From the NCBI RefSeq assembly GCF_021391495.1, contig NZ_CP090063.1, positions 434,001 to 498,000 of the forward strand: 64,000 bases of DNA, in the 5' to 3' direction. This DNA is from Amycolatopsis acidiphila. GTDB lineage: Bacteria; Actinomycetota; Actinomycetes; Mycobacteriales; Pseudonocardiaceae. Below are positions 7,750-16,210 of this stretch, one piece after another (the first letter of the stretch is position 1; every line of letters starts with the position of its first letter). A program made the position numbers and the translations under genes. The notes beneath the pieces were generated by a model. That model was given only the letters and a program-made list of their open reading frames with translations. It ran no database searches and was not told the origin of the DNA.

Positions 7750-8754
7750 TCACTCGTAGACGACGTACGTCGGCGCGGGACGCAGTGCCAGCACCTCTTC
7801 TGGCTTCATCAAGGGAGTTCCGTGCCGGGTGTCCTCGTCGTAGAAGAGCTTGAACCCGGCCTGCACGTGGTCGGGTTTCTGCTTCATCACGAGGTTCCAG
7901 GTCGCGATCTTCGCCGCCGCGCTGCCGATGCCGTCGACGACCTTGATCGGCACCACGCCGTCGTGCGGCTTCAGGTCGCCTTCGTCGCGGACGACGGACG
8001 TGGCCACCTGGTGGTAGATCATCATCTTGGGCGGCAGGTTGTTCCGGCGCACCAGATCCGAGACGTAGCTGGAGACCTGGTCCAGCACGGCGCCCGAGAC
8101 GTGCCCGAACTTCTGGCCCGGCCGCACGCCGGGGTCCACCGCCCACTCCGGATCGAGCGCCAGCCCGACGTCGGGTTCGTTCAGCCATCTCTCGAAGGCG
8201 CGGACCTCGGTCGGGAAGTCGGCGTGACCCGGTTGGATGTTGAGCAGCAGCATACCTTTCAGCCTGCGCGCCTCGTCCAGATAGGACTGGATGGTGTTGT
8301 CGCTCTCGCGGCTGCGGTACATCCCGTCGGCGCCCGGGGTGGAGACCACCCGGGTCGCGATGAGCTCGACGACCGGCTGGATCGGGTGGCCGGTGTGGTA
8401 CTCGGCGATCTGGCGGGTCAGCTGGTCGCCCGCGCTCTCGAGGTTCCCCGTCATGCGGCCGAGGGCGGGGGCGTTGGGGCCACCGCAGAACCCGATCCGT
8501 AGCGGGGTGTCCGCGGTCGACCGGGCGACCGCGAGCGGGGAGGGCGACGCGAGGGAGACCGAGGGGGTGGGCGGCGGCGGGACCGGCACGGGCTTCGGCG
8601 ACGGAACCGAGACTGGGTTCGCGCGCCCGGCGACGGTCACCATCGGGCCGGCGCAGGCACTCGCCAGACCGCCGACGGCCAGGAGGAGGAACGCCCGACG
8701 GCCGACCTTTCCACTCACCCGCTCGCCACCCACGGATCGTGCCCCCTCCGTCAC
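7750..8754 (-). CDS. Tat-type exported protein of unknown family, possible lipoprotein
   Basis: A 334-residue protein. Residues 17-35 look like a Tat signal: GRRAFLLLAVGGLASAC matches RRxFLL with a hydrophobic core, and the Cys of LASAC may be lipidated, although the -3 position is Ala, so the lipobox is imperfect. A Pro/Ser/Val linker (VPVPPPPTPSVS) follows. The globular domain begins LRIGFCGGPNAPALGR and includes MLLLNIQPGHADFPTEV, LALDPEWAV and KMMIYHQVA, a strand-helix rhythm that suggests a TIM barrel with DPE as a possible acidic site. This could be a glycoside hydrolase working with the adjacent GH43 enzyme, but that is inference. It is divergent from menG. Confidence 0.7.
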   Translation of the reverse strand: MTEGARSVGGERVSGKVGRRAFLLLAVGGLASACAGPMVTVAGRANPVSVPSPKPVPVPPPPTPSVSLASPSPLAVARSTADTPLRIGFCGGPNAPALGRMTGNLESAGDQLTRQIAEYHTGHPIQPVVELIATRVVSTPGADGMYRSRESDNTIQSYLDEARRLKGMLLLNIQPGHADFPTEVRAFERWLNEPDVGLALDPEWAVDPGVRPGQKFGHVSGAVLDQVSSYVSDLVRRNNLPPKMMIYHQVATSVVRDEGDLKPHDGVVPIKVVDGIGSAAAKIATWNLVMKQKPDHVQAGFKLFYDEDTRHGTPLMKPEEVLALRPAPTYVVYE

Positions 8755-8873
8755 TGCCTGTTCACCGCATCATCCAGGTGCCCAGTTCGTGAAAACTTCA
8801 CACCTGCTGACGGTGGCTTCGCCCGATAGAAGTAGCGGGACGCCGCCCTCCGGTGACCAGCCGGAACCCCCAC

Positions 8874-8888
8874 AGCTAGTTTCTAGCT
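8874..8888 (+). promoter_or_regulatory. Palindrome abutting the menG start codon
   Basis: AGCTAG-TTT-CTAGCT is a perfect 6-bp inverted repeat whose last base touches ATG 8889. It occupies the place where a ribosome-binding site should be; no GGAG is present within 20 bp. The menG N-terminus ([10 protein letters not shown]) agrees with the mycobacterial protein, so the start is likely right. Confidence 0.35.
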
Positions 8889-9593
8889 ATGTCCCGAGCG
8901 AACCTCGACAAGGACCCGCACGAGGTCGCCGCCATGTTCGACGGCGTCGCGGGCGGCTACGACCGCGCGAACTCCTTCATGACGTTCGGCTTCGACCGGC
9001 GCTGGCGGACCACCACCGCGCGGGCGCTCGACGCCTCGCCCGGCGAGCGGGTGCTCGACCTCGCCGCCGGCACGGGAGTCTCCACCGCCGAGTACGCCCG
9101 GGGCGGCGCCTGGTGCCTCGCCGCCGACTTCTCGCTCGGCATGCTTCGCAGCGGCAAGCACCGCGGGGTACCGATGGTCGCCGCGGACGCACTGCACCTG
9201 CCGTTCGCCGACGAGAGCTTCGACGCCGCGACGATCACCTTCGGCATCCGCAACTTCGTCGACACCAAGGCCGCGCTGGTCGAGATCGCGCGCGTGGTCA
9301 AGCCCGGGGGGCGGCTGGTGATCTGCGAGGTGTCGACCCCGCCGTTCCCGCCGATCCGGTTCCTCTACCGCAGGTTCATCCTGCGCGCGATGACACTGGT
9401 GGGCCGCTTCTCCTCGACCAACCCCGAGGCCTACTCCTATCTCGCCGAGTCGATGGCGGCCTGGCCCGACCAGCGCACGCTCGCGCAGACGATCGCGTCC
9501 GCCGGCTGGCGCAGCGTGGAATGGATGAACCTCACGTTCGGCGTCGTCGCCATCCATCGCGCGATCAAGCCACCTCTAGACTCGGAGGCATGA
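8889..9593 (+). CDS. menG: Demethylmenaquinone methyltransferase
   Basis: MenG/UbiE-family enzyme, 234 residues, using S-adenosylmethionine to methylate demethylmenaquinone to menaquinone at the membrane. SAM motif I is [12 protein letters not shown] near residues 56-67. The family motif [15 protein letters not shown] and ITFGIRN follow around residues 97-121, and [10 protein letters not shown] near 139. The N-terminus [10 protein letters not shown] matches the start seen in mycobacterial MenG, fixing ATG 8889 despite a missing Shine-Dalgarno. The stop overlaps the ATG of menJ by four bases (ATGA), so both are translated from one message. Menaquinone is the electron acceptor for the complex I encoded just downstream. 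Confidence 0.93.
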   Translation: MSRANLDKDPHEVAAMFDGVAGGYDRANSFMTFGFDRRWRTTTARALDASPGERVLDLAAGTGVSTAEYARGGAWCLAADFSLGMLRSGKHRGVPMVAADALHLPFADESFDAATITFGIRNFVDTKAALVEIARVVKPGGRLVICEVSTPPFPPIRFLYRRFILRAMTLVGRFSSTNPEAYSYLAESMAAWPDQRTLAQTIASAGWRSVEWMNLTFGVVAIHRAIKPPLDSEA

Positions 9594-10861
9594 CAGCTGA
9601 CGCCCAGGTAATCGTCGTCGGGGCAGGCCCGGCCGGGTCGACCGTGGCCACCTACCTGGCGCGCGCGGGGGTCGACGTCCTGCTGCTGGAGAAGACGGAG
9701 TTCCCGCGCGAGAAGGTGTGCGGCGACGGCCTGACCCCGCGCGGCGTCAAGCAACTGATCGACCTGGGCATCGACACCAGCCAGGAGGCGGGCTGGGTGC
9801 ACAGCCGCGGGCTGCGCATCCTGACCGGCGACCTCACCCTCGAACTCGACTGGCCGGATCTGACGAGCTACCCGCCGTACGGGGTTTCGCGCACCCGGCA
9901 CGACTTCGACGACCTGCTGGCGAAGATCGCGGTCAAGGCCGGCGCGCGCCTGCAGGAGCGGACCACGGTGACCGGCGCGATCACCGACGAGCGCACCGGG
10001 CGCGTGGTCGGTGTCGAGGCGAAGACAGGCCCGGAGAAGACGCCGGTCAGTTACCGGGCGCCGCTCGTGCTGGCCTGCGACGGGGTGTCCGCGCGGCTGG
10101 CCAGGTCGGTCGGCATCGAGACCGACGACAAGCGGCCCATGGGTGTCGCGGTGCGCCGGTACTACAAGAGCCCGCGCCACGACGACCCGTTCATCGAGGG
10201 CCACCTCGAGCTGTGGGACCGCAGCGACCCGCGGAACCCGAAGCTGCTGCCCGGCTACGGCTGGGCGTTCCCGCTCGGCGACGGCACCGTCAACGTCGGC
10301 CTCGGCATGCTGTCGACGACGAAGGCCTTCCGCAACACCGACTACCGCGCACTGCTGCGGTCGTGGCTGGACTCGACGCCCGGGGAGTGGGGCTACCGCG
10401 AGGAGAACGCCGTCGGCCGGATCGGCGGCGCCGGGCTCCCGATGGGCTTCAACCGCACCCCGCACTACCGCGACGGGCTGCTGCTGCTCGGCGACGCCGG
10501 CGGCATGGTGAGCCCGTTCAACGGCGAGGGCATCTCCTCGGCCATGGAGTCGGCGCAGCTGGCCGCCGAGTTCGTCGTGCAGGCGCTGGCCCGCCCCGAA
10601 GGGCCGTCCCGCGAACGGGCGCTGCACGGTTACCCACTGGCACTGAAGGAGCTGATGGGCGGGTACTACCGCCTCGGCAACGTGTTCGCCAAGGCCATCG
10701 GGCACCCGAAGGTGATGCGAGTCGCGACCAAGTACGGGCTGCGTGTCAACCCCCTCATTCCGCTGATCTACAAGGGTCTTTCCGGCTGTTACGACGCCAA
10801 GGGCGGCGACTCGGTGGACCGGATGATCGCTCTCGCGGCCCGGGTTACGCCCAGCGCGTGA
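9590..10861 (+). CDS. menJ: Menaquinone reductase / geranylgeranyl reductase family (MenJ)
   Basis: A 423-residue FAD-dependent oxidoreductase of the geranylgeranyl reductase family. MenJ of mycobacteria saturates the beta-isoprene unit of menaquinone. The FAD dinucleotide site is [20 protein letters not shown] (residues 7-26), the family motif [11 protein letters not shown] lies near residue 42, and the second FAD motif [19 protein letters not shown] lies near residue 298. ATG 9590 overlaps the menG stop in ATGA. In M. tuberculosis menG (Rv0558) and menJ (Rv0561c) are separated by two other genes; here they are directly coupled, which supports the assignment to menaquinone rather than to chlorophyll or carotenoid metabolism. 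Confidence 0.88.
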   Translation: MTADAQVIVVGAGPAGSTVATYLARAGVDVLLLEKTEFPREKVCGDGLTPRGVKQLIDLGIDTSQEAGWVHSRGLRILTGDLTLELDWPDLTSYPPYGVSRTRHDFDDLLAKIAVKAGARLQERTTVTGAITDERTGRVVGVEAKTGPEKTPVSYRAPLVLACDGVSARLARSVGIETDDKRPMGVAVRRYYKSPRHDDPFIEGHLELWDRSDPRNPKLLPGYGWAFPLGDGTVNVGLGMLSTTKAFRNTDYRALLRSWLDSTPGEWGYREENAVGRIGGAGLPMGFNRTPHYRDGLLLLGDAGGMVSPFNGEGISSAMESAQLAAEFVVQALARPEGPSRERALHGYPLALKELMGGYYRLGNVFAKAIGHPKVMRVATKYGLRVNPLIPLIYKGLSGCYDAKGGDSVDRMIALAARVTPSA

Positions 10862-11004
10862 AACATCCCGCGTGGGTTACGTCACATTGACTCTCCGTGA
10901 ACACGGATGCTGCTGACGATCTTGCTCCTTTTGTCCCAGGTCGGGGCCGCTCGGGCACTTTCGCGGCCCTCGGCGAGTTAGGTCTGCCTTAAACCAAGGA
11001 CCCC

Positions 11005-11034
11005 GCGACAACGGTGTGAGCCGCGTCCTACACT
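11005..11034 (+). promoter_or_regulatory. Likely sigma-70-type promoter of the nuo operon
   Basis: GCGACA (11005-11010) and TACACT (11029-11034) are 18 bp apart, giving a predicted start near 11041, directly before the first Rex-like operator. The match to -35 is moderate (GACA) and to -10 good (TAnnnT). Located by eye. Confidence 0.5.
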
Positions 11035-11045
11035 GCCCCCATGCT

Positions 11046-11063
11046 TTGTGAACCCGTTCACAA
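11046..11063. promoter_or_regulatory. Rex-type operator 1
   Basis: TTGTGAACCCGTTCACAA is a perfect 8+8 bp inverted repeat and fits the Rex (redox-sensing repressor) consensus TTGTGAA-n4-TTCACAA of Gram-positive bacteria. It lies about 5-22 bp past the predicted transcription start of nuo. Streptomyces Rex is known to control nuo genes in response to NADH/NAD+. Confidence 0.82.
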
Positions 11064-11077
11064 CTTCGTCGGAAGGC

Positions 11078-11095
11078 TTGTGAACAATTTCACAA
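11078..11095. promoter_or_regulatory. Rex-type operator 2
   Basis: TTGTGAACAATTTCACAA is a second Rex-like site with one asymmetric base, centred 32 bp (about three helical turns) from operator 1 on the same DNA face, so cooperative binding is plausible. It ends 31 bp before the nuoA start. Confidence 0.8.
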
Positions 11096-11126
11096 TCACC
11101 GCGACGCTGCGGAAGGGGTGTGACAC

Positions 11127-11519
11127 GTGGTGTTAGCGCAGAGCGCGTCAGCGAGTCCGGCGATGTACGTGCCGCTGGTCCTGTTGTTCGTGCTGGCGGC
11201 GGCTTTCGCCGTGCTCTCGGTGCTGCTCGGTCCGCTGATGGGCCCGAGCCGCTACAACAAGGCGAAGCTGCAGGCCTACGAGTGCGGGATCGAACCGTCA
11301 CCGCAGCCACTGGTCGGCGGCGGCCGGATGCCGGTGGCTTACTACATCACCGCGATGCTGTTCATCCTGTTCGACATCGAGATGGTCTTCCTCTACCCGT
11401 TCGCGGTCTCCGCGGACTCGCTCGGCCTGTTCGGGCTGGTGGAGATCGTGTTGTTCATCGCCACGGTCGGCTTCGCCTACGCGTACGTGTGGCGGCGCGG
11501 CGGGCTGGATTGGAACTGA
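11127..11519 (+). CDS. nuoA: NADH-quinone oxidoreductase subunit A
   Basis: A 130-residue membrane subunit of proton-pumping complex I at the junction of arm and membrane domain. Three helices are evident ([47 protein letters not shown]). The family hallmarks [17 protein letters not shown] and LFDIE are intact. GTG 11127 has GGAAGGGG about 8 nt upstream; ATG 11163 is an alternative that would give the more usual length. First gene of the operon, behind two Rex-like operators, with nuoB starting 2 bp after its stop. Confidence 0.95.
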   Translation: MVLAQSASASPAMYVPLVLLFVLAAAFAVLSVLLGPLMGPSRYNKAKLQAYECGIEPSPQPLVGGGRMPVAYYITAMLFILFDIEMVFLYPFAVSADSLGLFGLVEIVLFIATVGFAYAYVWRRGGLDWN

Positions 11520-11521
11520 AG

Positions 11522-12064
11522 ATGGGTCTCGAAGAGAAGCTCCCCAACGGCATCCTGCTGGCCAGCCTGGAAGGCCTGGTCAACTGGGCGCGCAAGAACT
11601 CCCTGTGGCCTGCCACCTTCGGCCTGGCCTGCTGCGCCATCGAGATGATGACGACGGGCGGGTCCCGGTACGACATCGCGCGGTTCGGCATGGAGCGGTT
11701 CAGCGCGACCCCGCGGCAGGCGGACCTGATGATCGTCGCGGGCCGGGTGACCCAGAAGATGGCGCCGGTGCTGCGTCAGATCTACGACCAGATGGCCGAG
11801 CCGCGCTGGGTGCTAGCGATGGGCGTCTGCGCCTCCTCCGGCGGCATGTTCAACAACTACGCCGTGGTGCAGGGCGTCGACCACGTCGTGCCGGTCGACA
11901 TGTACCTGCCCGGCTGTCCGCCGCGGCCGGAGATGCTGCTCGACGCGATCCTCAAGCTGCACGCCAAGATCCAGGACGAGCCGATGGGCCCGCGCCGCGC
12001 CGCGCTCAGGGCGGGCAAGCGCACCGAGCTGATCCCCTCGTCGATCAAGTACGCGAAGAAGTGA
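11522..12064 (+). CDS. nuoB: NADH-quinone oxidoreductase subunit B
   Basis: The 180-residue peripheral-arm subunit carrying cluster N2, the last iron-sulfur cluster before quinone. The ligands are the adjacent Cys37-Cys38 ([11 protein letters not shown]), Cys103 ([11 protein letters not shown]) and Cys132 ([10 protein letters not shown]). The basic C-terminal tail is typical of actinobacteria. ATG 11522 directly follows nuoA. Confidence 0.97.
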   Translation: MGLEEKLPNGILLASLEGLVNWARKNSLWPATFGLACCAIEMMTTGGSRYDIARFGMERFSATPRQADLMIVAGRVTQKMAPVLRQIYDQMAEPRWVLAMGVCASSGGMFNNYAVVQGVDHVVPVDMYLPGCPPRPEMLLDAILKLHAKIQDEPMGPRRAALRAGKRTELIPSSIKYAKK

Positions 12065-12070
12065 TCCCAG

Positions 12071-12823
12071 GTGCCTGAAGAGAAACCCCAGACGGGCGGC
12101 GAGCAGTCCAGCGCCCAGCGGCCCGAGACCGGGCTGGAGGCCCAGGGCGTGCGCCCGGCGCAGCCGGTGGTCGCGGGCCGGGCCCGCGCCGGCATGTTCG
12201 GCGTGTCCGACAGTGGCGACACCTCCGGCTACGGTGGCCTGCGGCTGCCCGCCTACACCCCGGCGCCGGCCGAACGGCCCTACGGCGGCTGGTTCGACGA
12301 GTTCGCCGACCAGTTCTTCGCCGCGCTGGGCGAGAACGGCGTGCCCACCGAGGCGGTCCAGCAGGTCTCGGTCGACCGCGGTGAGATCACCCTGTACCTG
12401 GACAGGCAGTACCTCTTGCAGACGTGCCGGATCCTGCGCGACGACCCCGGGCTGCGGTTCGAGCTGTGCAGCTCGGTGTCCGGAGTGGACTACGGCCCGG
12501 ACGTGCCGCAGCGGCTGCACTCGGTGTACCACCTGACCTCGATGACCTACCGGCGGCGGATCAGGCTCGAGGTCGCCGTCGAGGTCGGGGACCCGCACCT
12601 GCCGTCGGTGGTGGAGGTGTACCCGACCGCCGACTGGCAGGAGCGGGAGGCCTACGACATGTTCGGCATCGTCTACGACGGACATCCGGCGCTGACCCGC
12701 ATCCTCATGCCCGACGACTGGGACGGGTTCCCGCAGCGCAAGGACTACCCGCTGGGCGGCATCCCGGTGGAGTACAAGGGCGCGGAGATCCCGCCGCCGG
12801 ACCAGCGGAGGTCGTACTCGTGA
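12071..12823 (+). CDS. nuoC: NADH-quinone oxidoreductase subunit C
   Basis: A 250-residue hydrophilic subunit of the complex I connecting module. The conserved part includes [32 protein letters not shown] (near residue 195) and [10 protein letters not shown] before the C-terminus. About 70 N-terminal residues rich in Gln, Pro and Ala precede the fold, a common extension in this phylum. GTG 12071 starts 6 bp after the nuoB stop, and the stop overlaps the nuoD start. Confidence 0.95.
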   Translation: MPEEKPQTGGEQSSAQRPETGLEAQGVRPAQPVVAGRARAGMFGVSDSGDTSGYGGLRLPAYTPAPAERPYGGWFDEFADQFFAALGENGVPTEAVQQVSVDRGEITLYLDRQYLLQTCRILRDDPGLRFELCSSVSGVDYGPDVPQRLHSVYHLTSMTYRRRIRLEVAVEVGDPHLPSVVEVYPTADWQEREAYDMFGIVYDGHPALTRILMPDDWDGFPQRKDYPLGGIPVEYKGAEIPPPDQRRSYS

Positions 12824-14202
12824 CCACTGAACGACTCTCGGACGTCACGACCGGAACGGACACCACGGCGCCCGGCTCGGACAGCAGCGACGACGTGAAC
12901 TACGCGGACTCCCGCGAGACCACCGAAGGCCGCATCTTCCACGTCAGCGGCGGCGACTGGGACGACGTGCTGTCCGACGCCGACCACGACGAGCGCATGG
13001 TCATCAACATGGGCCCGCAGCACCCGTCGACGCACGGCGTGCTCCGGCTCGTGCTGGAGCTGGAGGGCGAGACCGTCACCCAGCTGCGGTCGGTCATCGG
13101 CTACCTGCACACCGGCATCGAGAAGAACACCGAGTACCGGACGTGGACCCAGGGCGTCACCTTCGTGACGCGCATGGACTACCTGTCGCCGCTGTTCAAC
13201 GAGCTGGGCTACTGCCTGGCCGTGGAGAAGCTGCTGGGCGTCGAGGCGCCGAAGCGGGCGCAGCTGATCCGGGTGTTGCTCTGCGAGATCAACCGCATCG
13301 GCTCGCACCTGGTCTACATCGCCACCGGCGGCATGGAGCTGGGCGCGACGACCGCGATGACGCTCGGCTTCCGCGAGCGCGAGGAGGTCCTGCACCTGCT
13401 CGAGTACCTGACCGGGCTGCGGATGAACCACGCGTTCATCCGGCCGGGCGGGGTCGCACAGGACCTGCCGACGGACGCGCACGCGAAGATCAGCGAGTTC
13501 GTCAAGGTGATGGACAAGCGGCTTCCCTTGTACGACAAGCTGTTCACCGGTCAGCCGATCTGGCGCAACCGGCTCAAGGGCGTGGGCTACCTGCCCGTGG
13601 ACGCCTGCCTCGCGCTCGGCGTGACGGGTCCGGTGCTGCGGTCGGCCGGGCTGCCGTGGGACCTGCGGAAGGTCGAGCCGTACTCCTCCTACGACGAGTT
13701 CGAGTTCGACATCCCGACCTCGACCGACGCCGACTGCTGGGCGCGGTACCTGTGCCGGGTCGAGGAGATGCACCAGTCGCTGCGGATCATCAAGCAGGCG
13801 CTCAAGCGGCTCGACGAGCCGGGCCCTGTCATGGTCGAGGACAAGAAGATCGCGTGGCCGGCGCAGCTGTCGATCTCCAGCGACGGGATGGGCAACTCGC
13901 TCGAGCACGTCAAGAAGATCATGGGCCAGTCGATGGAGTCGCTGATCCACCACTTCAAGCTGGTCACCGAGGGCTTCAAGGTGCCGCCGGGCCAGGTGTA
14001 CGCGCCGGTCGAGTCACCTCGCGGGGAGCTGGGCTTCCACGTCGTGTCCGACGGCGGCACCAGGCCGATGCGGGTGCACGTGCGGGAACCGAGCTTCGTC
14101 AACCTGCAGTCGATGCCCGCGATGTCCGAAGGCGGGCTGGTGGCGGACGTGATCGCCGCCGTCGCCTCGATCGACCCCGTGATGGGGGGAGTGGACCGAT
14201 GA
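12820..14202 (+). CDS. nuoD: NADH-quinone oxidoreductase subunit D
   Basis: A 460-residue 49-kDa-type subunit forming the quinone pocket with Nuo[17 protein letters not shown] (near residue 65) holds the conserved His that contacts the quinone head group. [26 protein letters not shown] and [13 protein letters not shown] are also conserved. The first 60 residues are a Thr/Asp/Ser-rich extension. The GTG start at 12820 overlaps the nuoC stop (GTGA), which fixes it over the longer upstream open frame. Confidence 0.96.
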   Translation: MTTERLSDVTTGTDTTAPGSDSSDDVNYADSRETTEGRIFHVSGGDWDDVLSDADHDERMVINMGPQHPSTHGVLRLVLELEGETVTQLRSVIGYLHTGIEKNTEYRTWTQGVTFVTRMDYLSPLFNELGYCLAVEKLLGVEAPKRAQLIRVLLCEINRIGSHLVYIATGGMELGATTAMTLGFREREEVLHLLEYLTGLRMNHAFIRPGGVAQDLPTDAHAKISEFVKVMDKRLPLYDKLFTGQPIWRNRLKGVGYLPVDACLALGVTGPVLRSAGLPWDLRKVEPYSSYDEFEFDIPTSTDADCWARYLCRVEEMHQSLRIIKQALKRLDEPGPVMVEDKKIAWPAQLSISSDGMGNSLEHVKKIMGQSMESLIHHFKLVTEGFKVPPGQVYAPVESPRGELGFHVVSDGGTRPMRVHVREPSFVNLQSMPAMSEGGLVADVIAAVASIDPVMGGVDR

Positions 14203-14933
14203 CGACACAGCGTACAGAGCCTCAGGCACAGATCTTCGACGCCGAAATCGTTGCCAAGGCGCAGAACCTGATCAACCGGTATCCGCAGTCGCGCTCGGCG
14301 CTGCTGCCGATGCTGCACCTCGTGCAGTCGGTCCAGGGGCACGTCAGCCAGGAGGGCATCGACTTCTGCGCCCAGCAGCTGGGCCTGTCCGAGGCCGAGG
14401 TCAGCGCGGTCGTCACGTTCTACACGATGTACAAGCGGCGGCCGTGCGGCGAGCACCTGGTGAGCGTCTGCACGAACACGCTGTGCGCGGCGCTCGGCGG
14501 GGACGCGATCTACAAGCAGCTGGGCGAGCACCTCGGCGTCGGGCACGAGGAGGTGGCCGGCGAGCCCGGCGCCCCCGGTTCGATCATGCTGGAGCACGCG
14601 GAGTGCCTGGCCGCGTGCGACCTCGGGCCGGTGCTGCAGGTCAACTACGAGTACTACGACAACCAGACCCCGGAGTCGGCTCTCGAGCTCGTGCAGGCGT
14701 TGCAACGCGGGGAAAAGCCGGCGCCCAGCCGTGGCGCGCCGCTGACCGACTTCAAGGGGGCGGAGCTTCAGCTCGCAGGCTTCTTCCCGGAGGACGAGGA
14801 AACGTACCGGTCCCATGTGGACGGTCCGTCGCAGGCGGTGGAAACCCTGCGCGGGGCCAGGATGGCCGCGGACCGCGGCTGGACGGCACCCGTGATGGAA
14901 GACGTTCCGCTGCCGGAGGTGGAGAAGAAATGA
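14199..14933 (+). CDS. nuoE: NADH-quinone oxidoreductase subunit E
   Basis: The 24-kDa-type subunit of the NADH dehydrogenase module, 244 residues, holding a thioredoxin-like [2Fe-2S] cluster N1a. Ligands are Cys91 and Cys96 ([11 protein letters not shown]) and Cys136 and Cys140 ([10 protein letters not shown]). An N-terminal helical bundle covers residues 15-75. About 70 residues after the Fe-S domain form an acidic tail, longer than in E. coli but similar to mycobacterial NuoE. ATG 14199 overlaps the nuoD stop. Confidence 0.95.
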   Translation: MTTQRTEPQAQIFDAEIVAKAQNLINRYPQSRSALLPMLHLVQSVQGHVSQEGIDFCAQQLGLSEAEVSAVVTFYTMYKRRPCGEHLVSVCTNTLCAALGGDAIYKQLGEHLGVGHEEVAGEPGAPGSIMLEHAECLAACDLGPVLQVNYEYYDNQTPESALELVQALQRGEKPAPSRGAPLTDFKGAELQLAGFFPEDEETYRSHVDGPSQAVETLRGARMAADRGWTAPVMEDVPLPEVEKK

Positions 14934-16210
14934 CAGATCCGCTGACGCCGGTACTGACCAAGCGCTGGCTTTCGCCGAACTCGTGGCGGCTGGAGACCTA
15001 CGAGCAGCTCGAGGGCTACACCGCGATCCGCAAGGCGCTCGCGGGCACGCCCGAGCAGCTCGTGCAGCTGGTCAAGGACGCGGGCCTGCGCGGCCGCGGC
15101 GGCGCCGGGTTCCCGGCGGGGGTGAAGTGGTCGTTCATGCCGCCGAACGAGGACAAGCCGCACTACCTGGTGATCAACGCCGACGAGGGCGAGCCGGGGA
15201 CCTGCAAGGACATCCCGCTGATGATGGCGGACCCGCACTCGTTGATCGAGGGCTGCATCATCGCCGCGTACGCGATGCGCTCGCACCACTGCTTCATCTA
15301 CGTCCGTGGCGAGGCGCTGCACTGCGTCCGCCGGCTCAACGCGGCGGTGCGTGAGGCCTACGGCGCCGGCTACCTCGGCGAGAACATCCTCGGTTCGGGC
15401 TTCGACCTGGAGATCACCGTGCACGCCGGCGCCGGCGCCTACATCTGCGGCGAGGAGACGGCGCTGCTGGACTCGCTCGAAGGACGGCGCGGCCAGCCCC
15501 GGCTGAAGCCGCCGTTCCCCGCCGCCGCCGGGCTCTACGCGGCGCCGACGACGGTGAACAACGTCGAGACGATCGCCAGCGCGCCCTTCATCGTCAACGC
15601 CGGGTCCGACTGGTTCCGCAAGATGGGCCGCGAGAAGTCGCCGGGGCCGAAGATCTACTCGATCTCCGGCCACGTCGAGCAGCCCGGCCAGTACGAGGCG
15701 CCGCTGGGCACCAGCCTGCGTGAGCTGCTGGAGCTGTGCGGGGGCATGAAGGACGGCATCCCGCTGAAGTTCTGGACGCCAGGCGGCTCGTCGACGCCGA
15801 TGTTCACCGCCGAGCACCTCGACATCCCGCTGGACTTCGAGGGCGCCGCGGAGGCCGGCTCGATGCTCGGCACGACGGCGGTCCAGGTGTTCAACGAGAC
15901 CGTGTCGGTGCCCTGGGCCGTGATGAAGTGGACGCAGTTCTACGAGCACGAGTCCTGCGGGAAGTGCACGCCGTGCCGTGAGGGCACCTACTGGCTCGCG
16001 CAGATCCTCGAGCGCATGGTCGAGGGCCGGGGGACGCCGCAGGACATCGACACCCTGCTCGACGTCTGCGACAACATCCTCGGCCGCTCGTTCTGCGCGC
16101 TCGGCGACGGTGCGGTCAGCCCGATCCAGAGCGGCATCAAGTACTTCCGCGACGAGTTCCTCGCTCTGTGCGAGAGCAACAAGCGCGAGCTGGTGGGAGC
16201 ACAGGCATGA
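14930..16210 (+). CDS. nuoF: NADH-quinone oxidoreductase subunit F
   Basis: The 51-kDa-type flavoprotein, 426 residues, which binds NADH and FMN. The glycine-rich nucleotide loop is [16 protein letters not shown] (near residues 50-65), the FMN site includes [16 protein letters not shown], and the [4Fe-4S] cluster N3 is bound by [12 protein letters not shown] (near 342-353) with a later Cys in [12 protein letters not shown] 14930 overlaps the nuoE stop and its own stop overlaps nuoG. Confidence 0.97.
   Translation: MTDPLTPVLTKRWLSPNSWRLETYEQLEGYTAIRKALAGTPEQLVQLVKDAGLRGRGGAGFPAGVKWSFMPPNEDKPHYLVINADEGEPGTCKDIPLMMADPHSLIEGCIIAAYAMRSHHCFIYVRGEALHCVRRLNAAVREAYGAGYLGENILGSGFDLEITVHAGAGAYICGEETALLDSLEGRRGQPRLKPPFPAAAGLYAAPTTVNNVETIASAPFIVNAGSDWFRKMGREKSPGPKIYSISGHVEQPGQYEAPLGTSLRELLELCGGMKDGIPLKFWTPGGSSTPMFTAEHLDIPLDFEGAAEAGSMLGTTAVQVFNETVSVPWAVMKWTQFYEHESCGKCTPCREGTYWLAQILERMVEGRGTPQDIDTLLDVCDNILGRSFCALGDGAVSPIQSGIKYFRDEFLALCESNKRELVGAQA

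Noticed and set aside
10862..11004. Possible tRNA or small RNA upstream of nuoA
   Set aside because: No cloverleaf or conserved tRNA arms; the visible structure is explained by the promoter and Rex-like sites further down.
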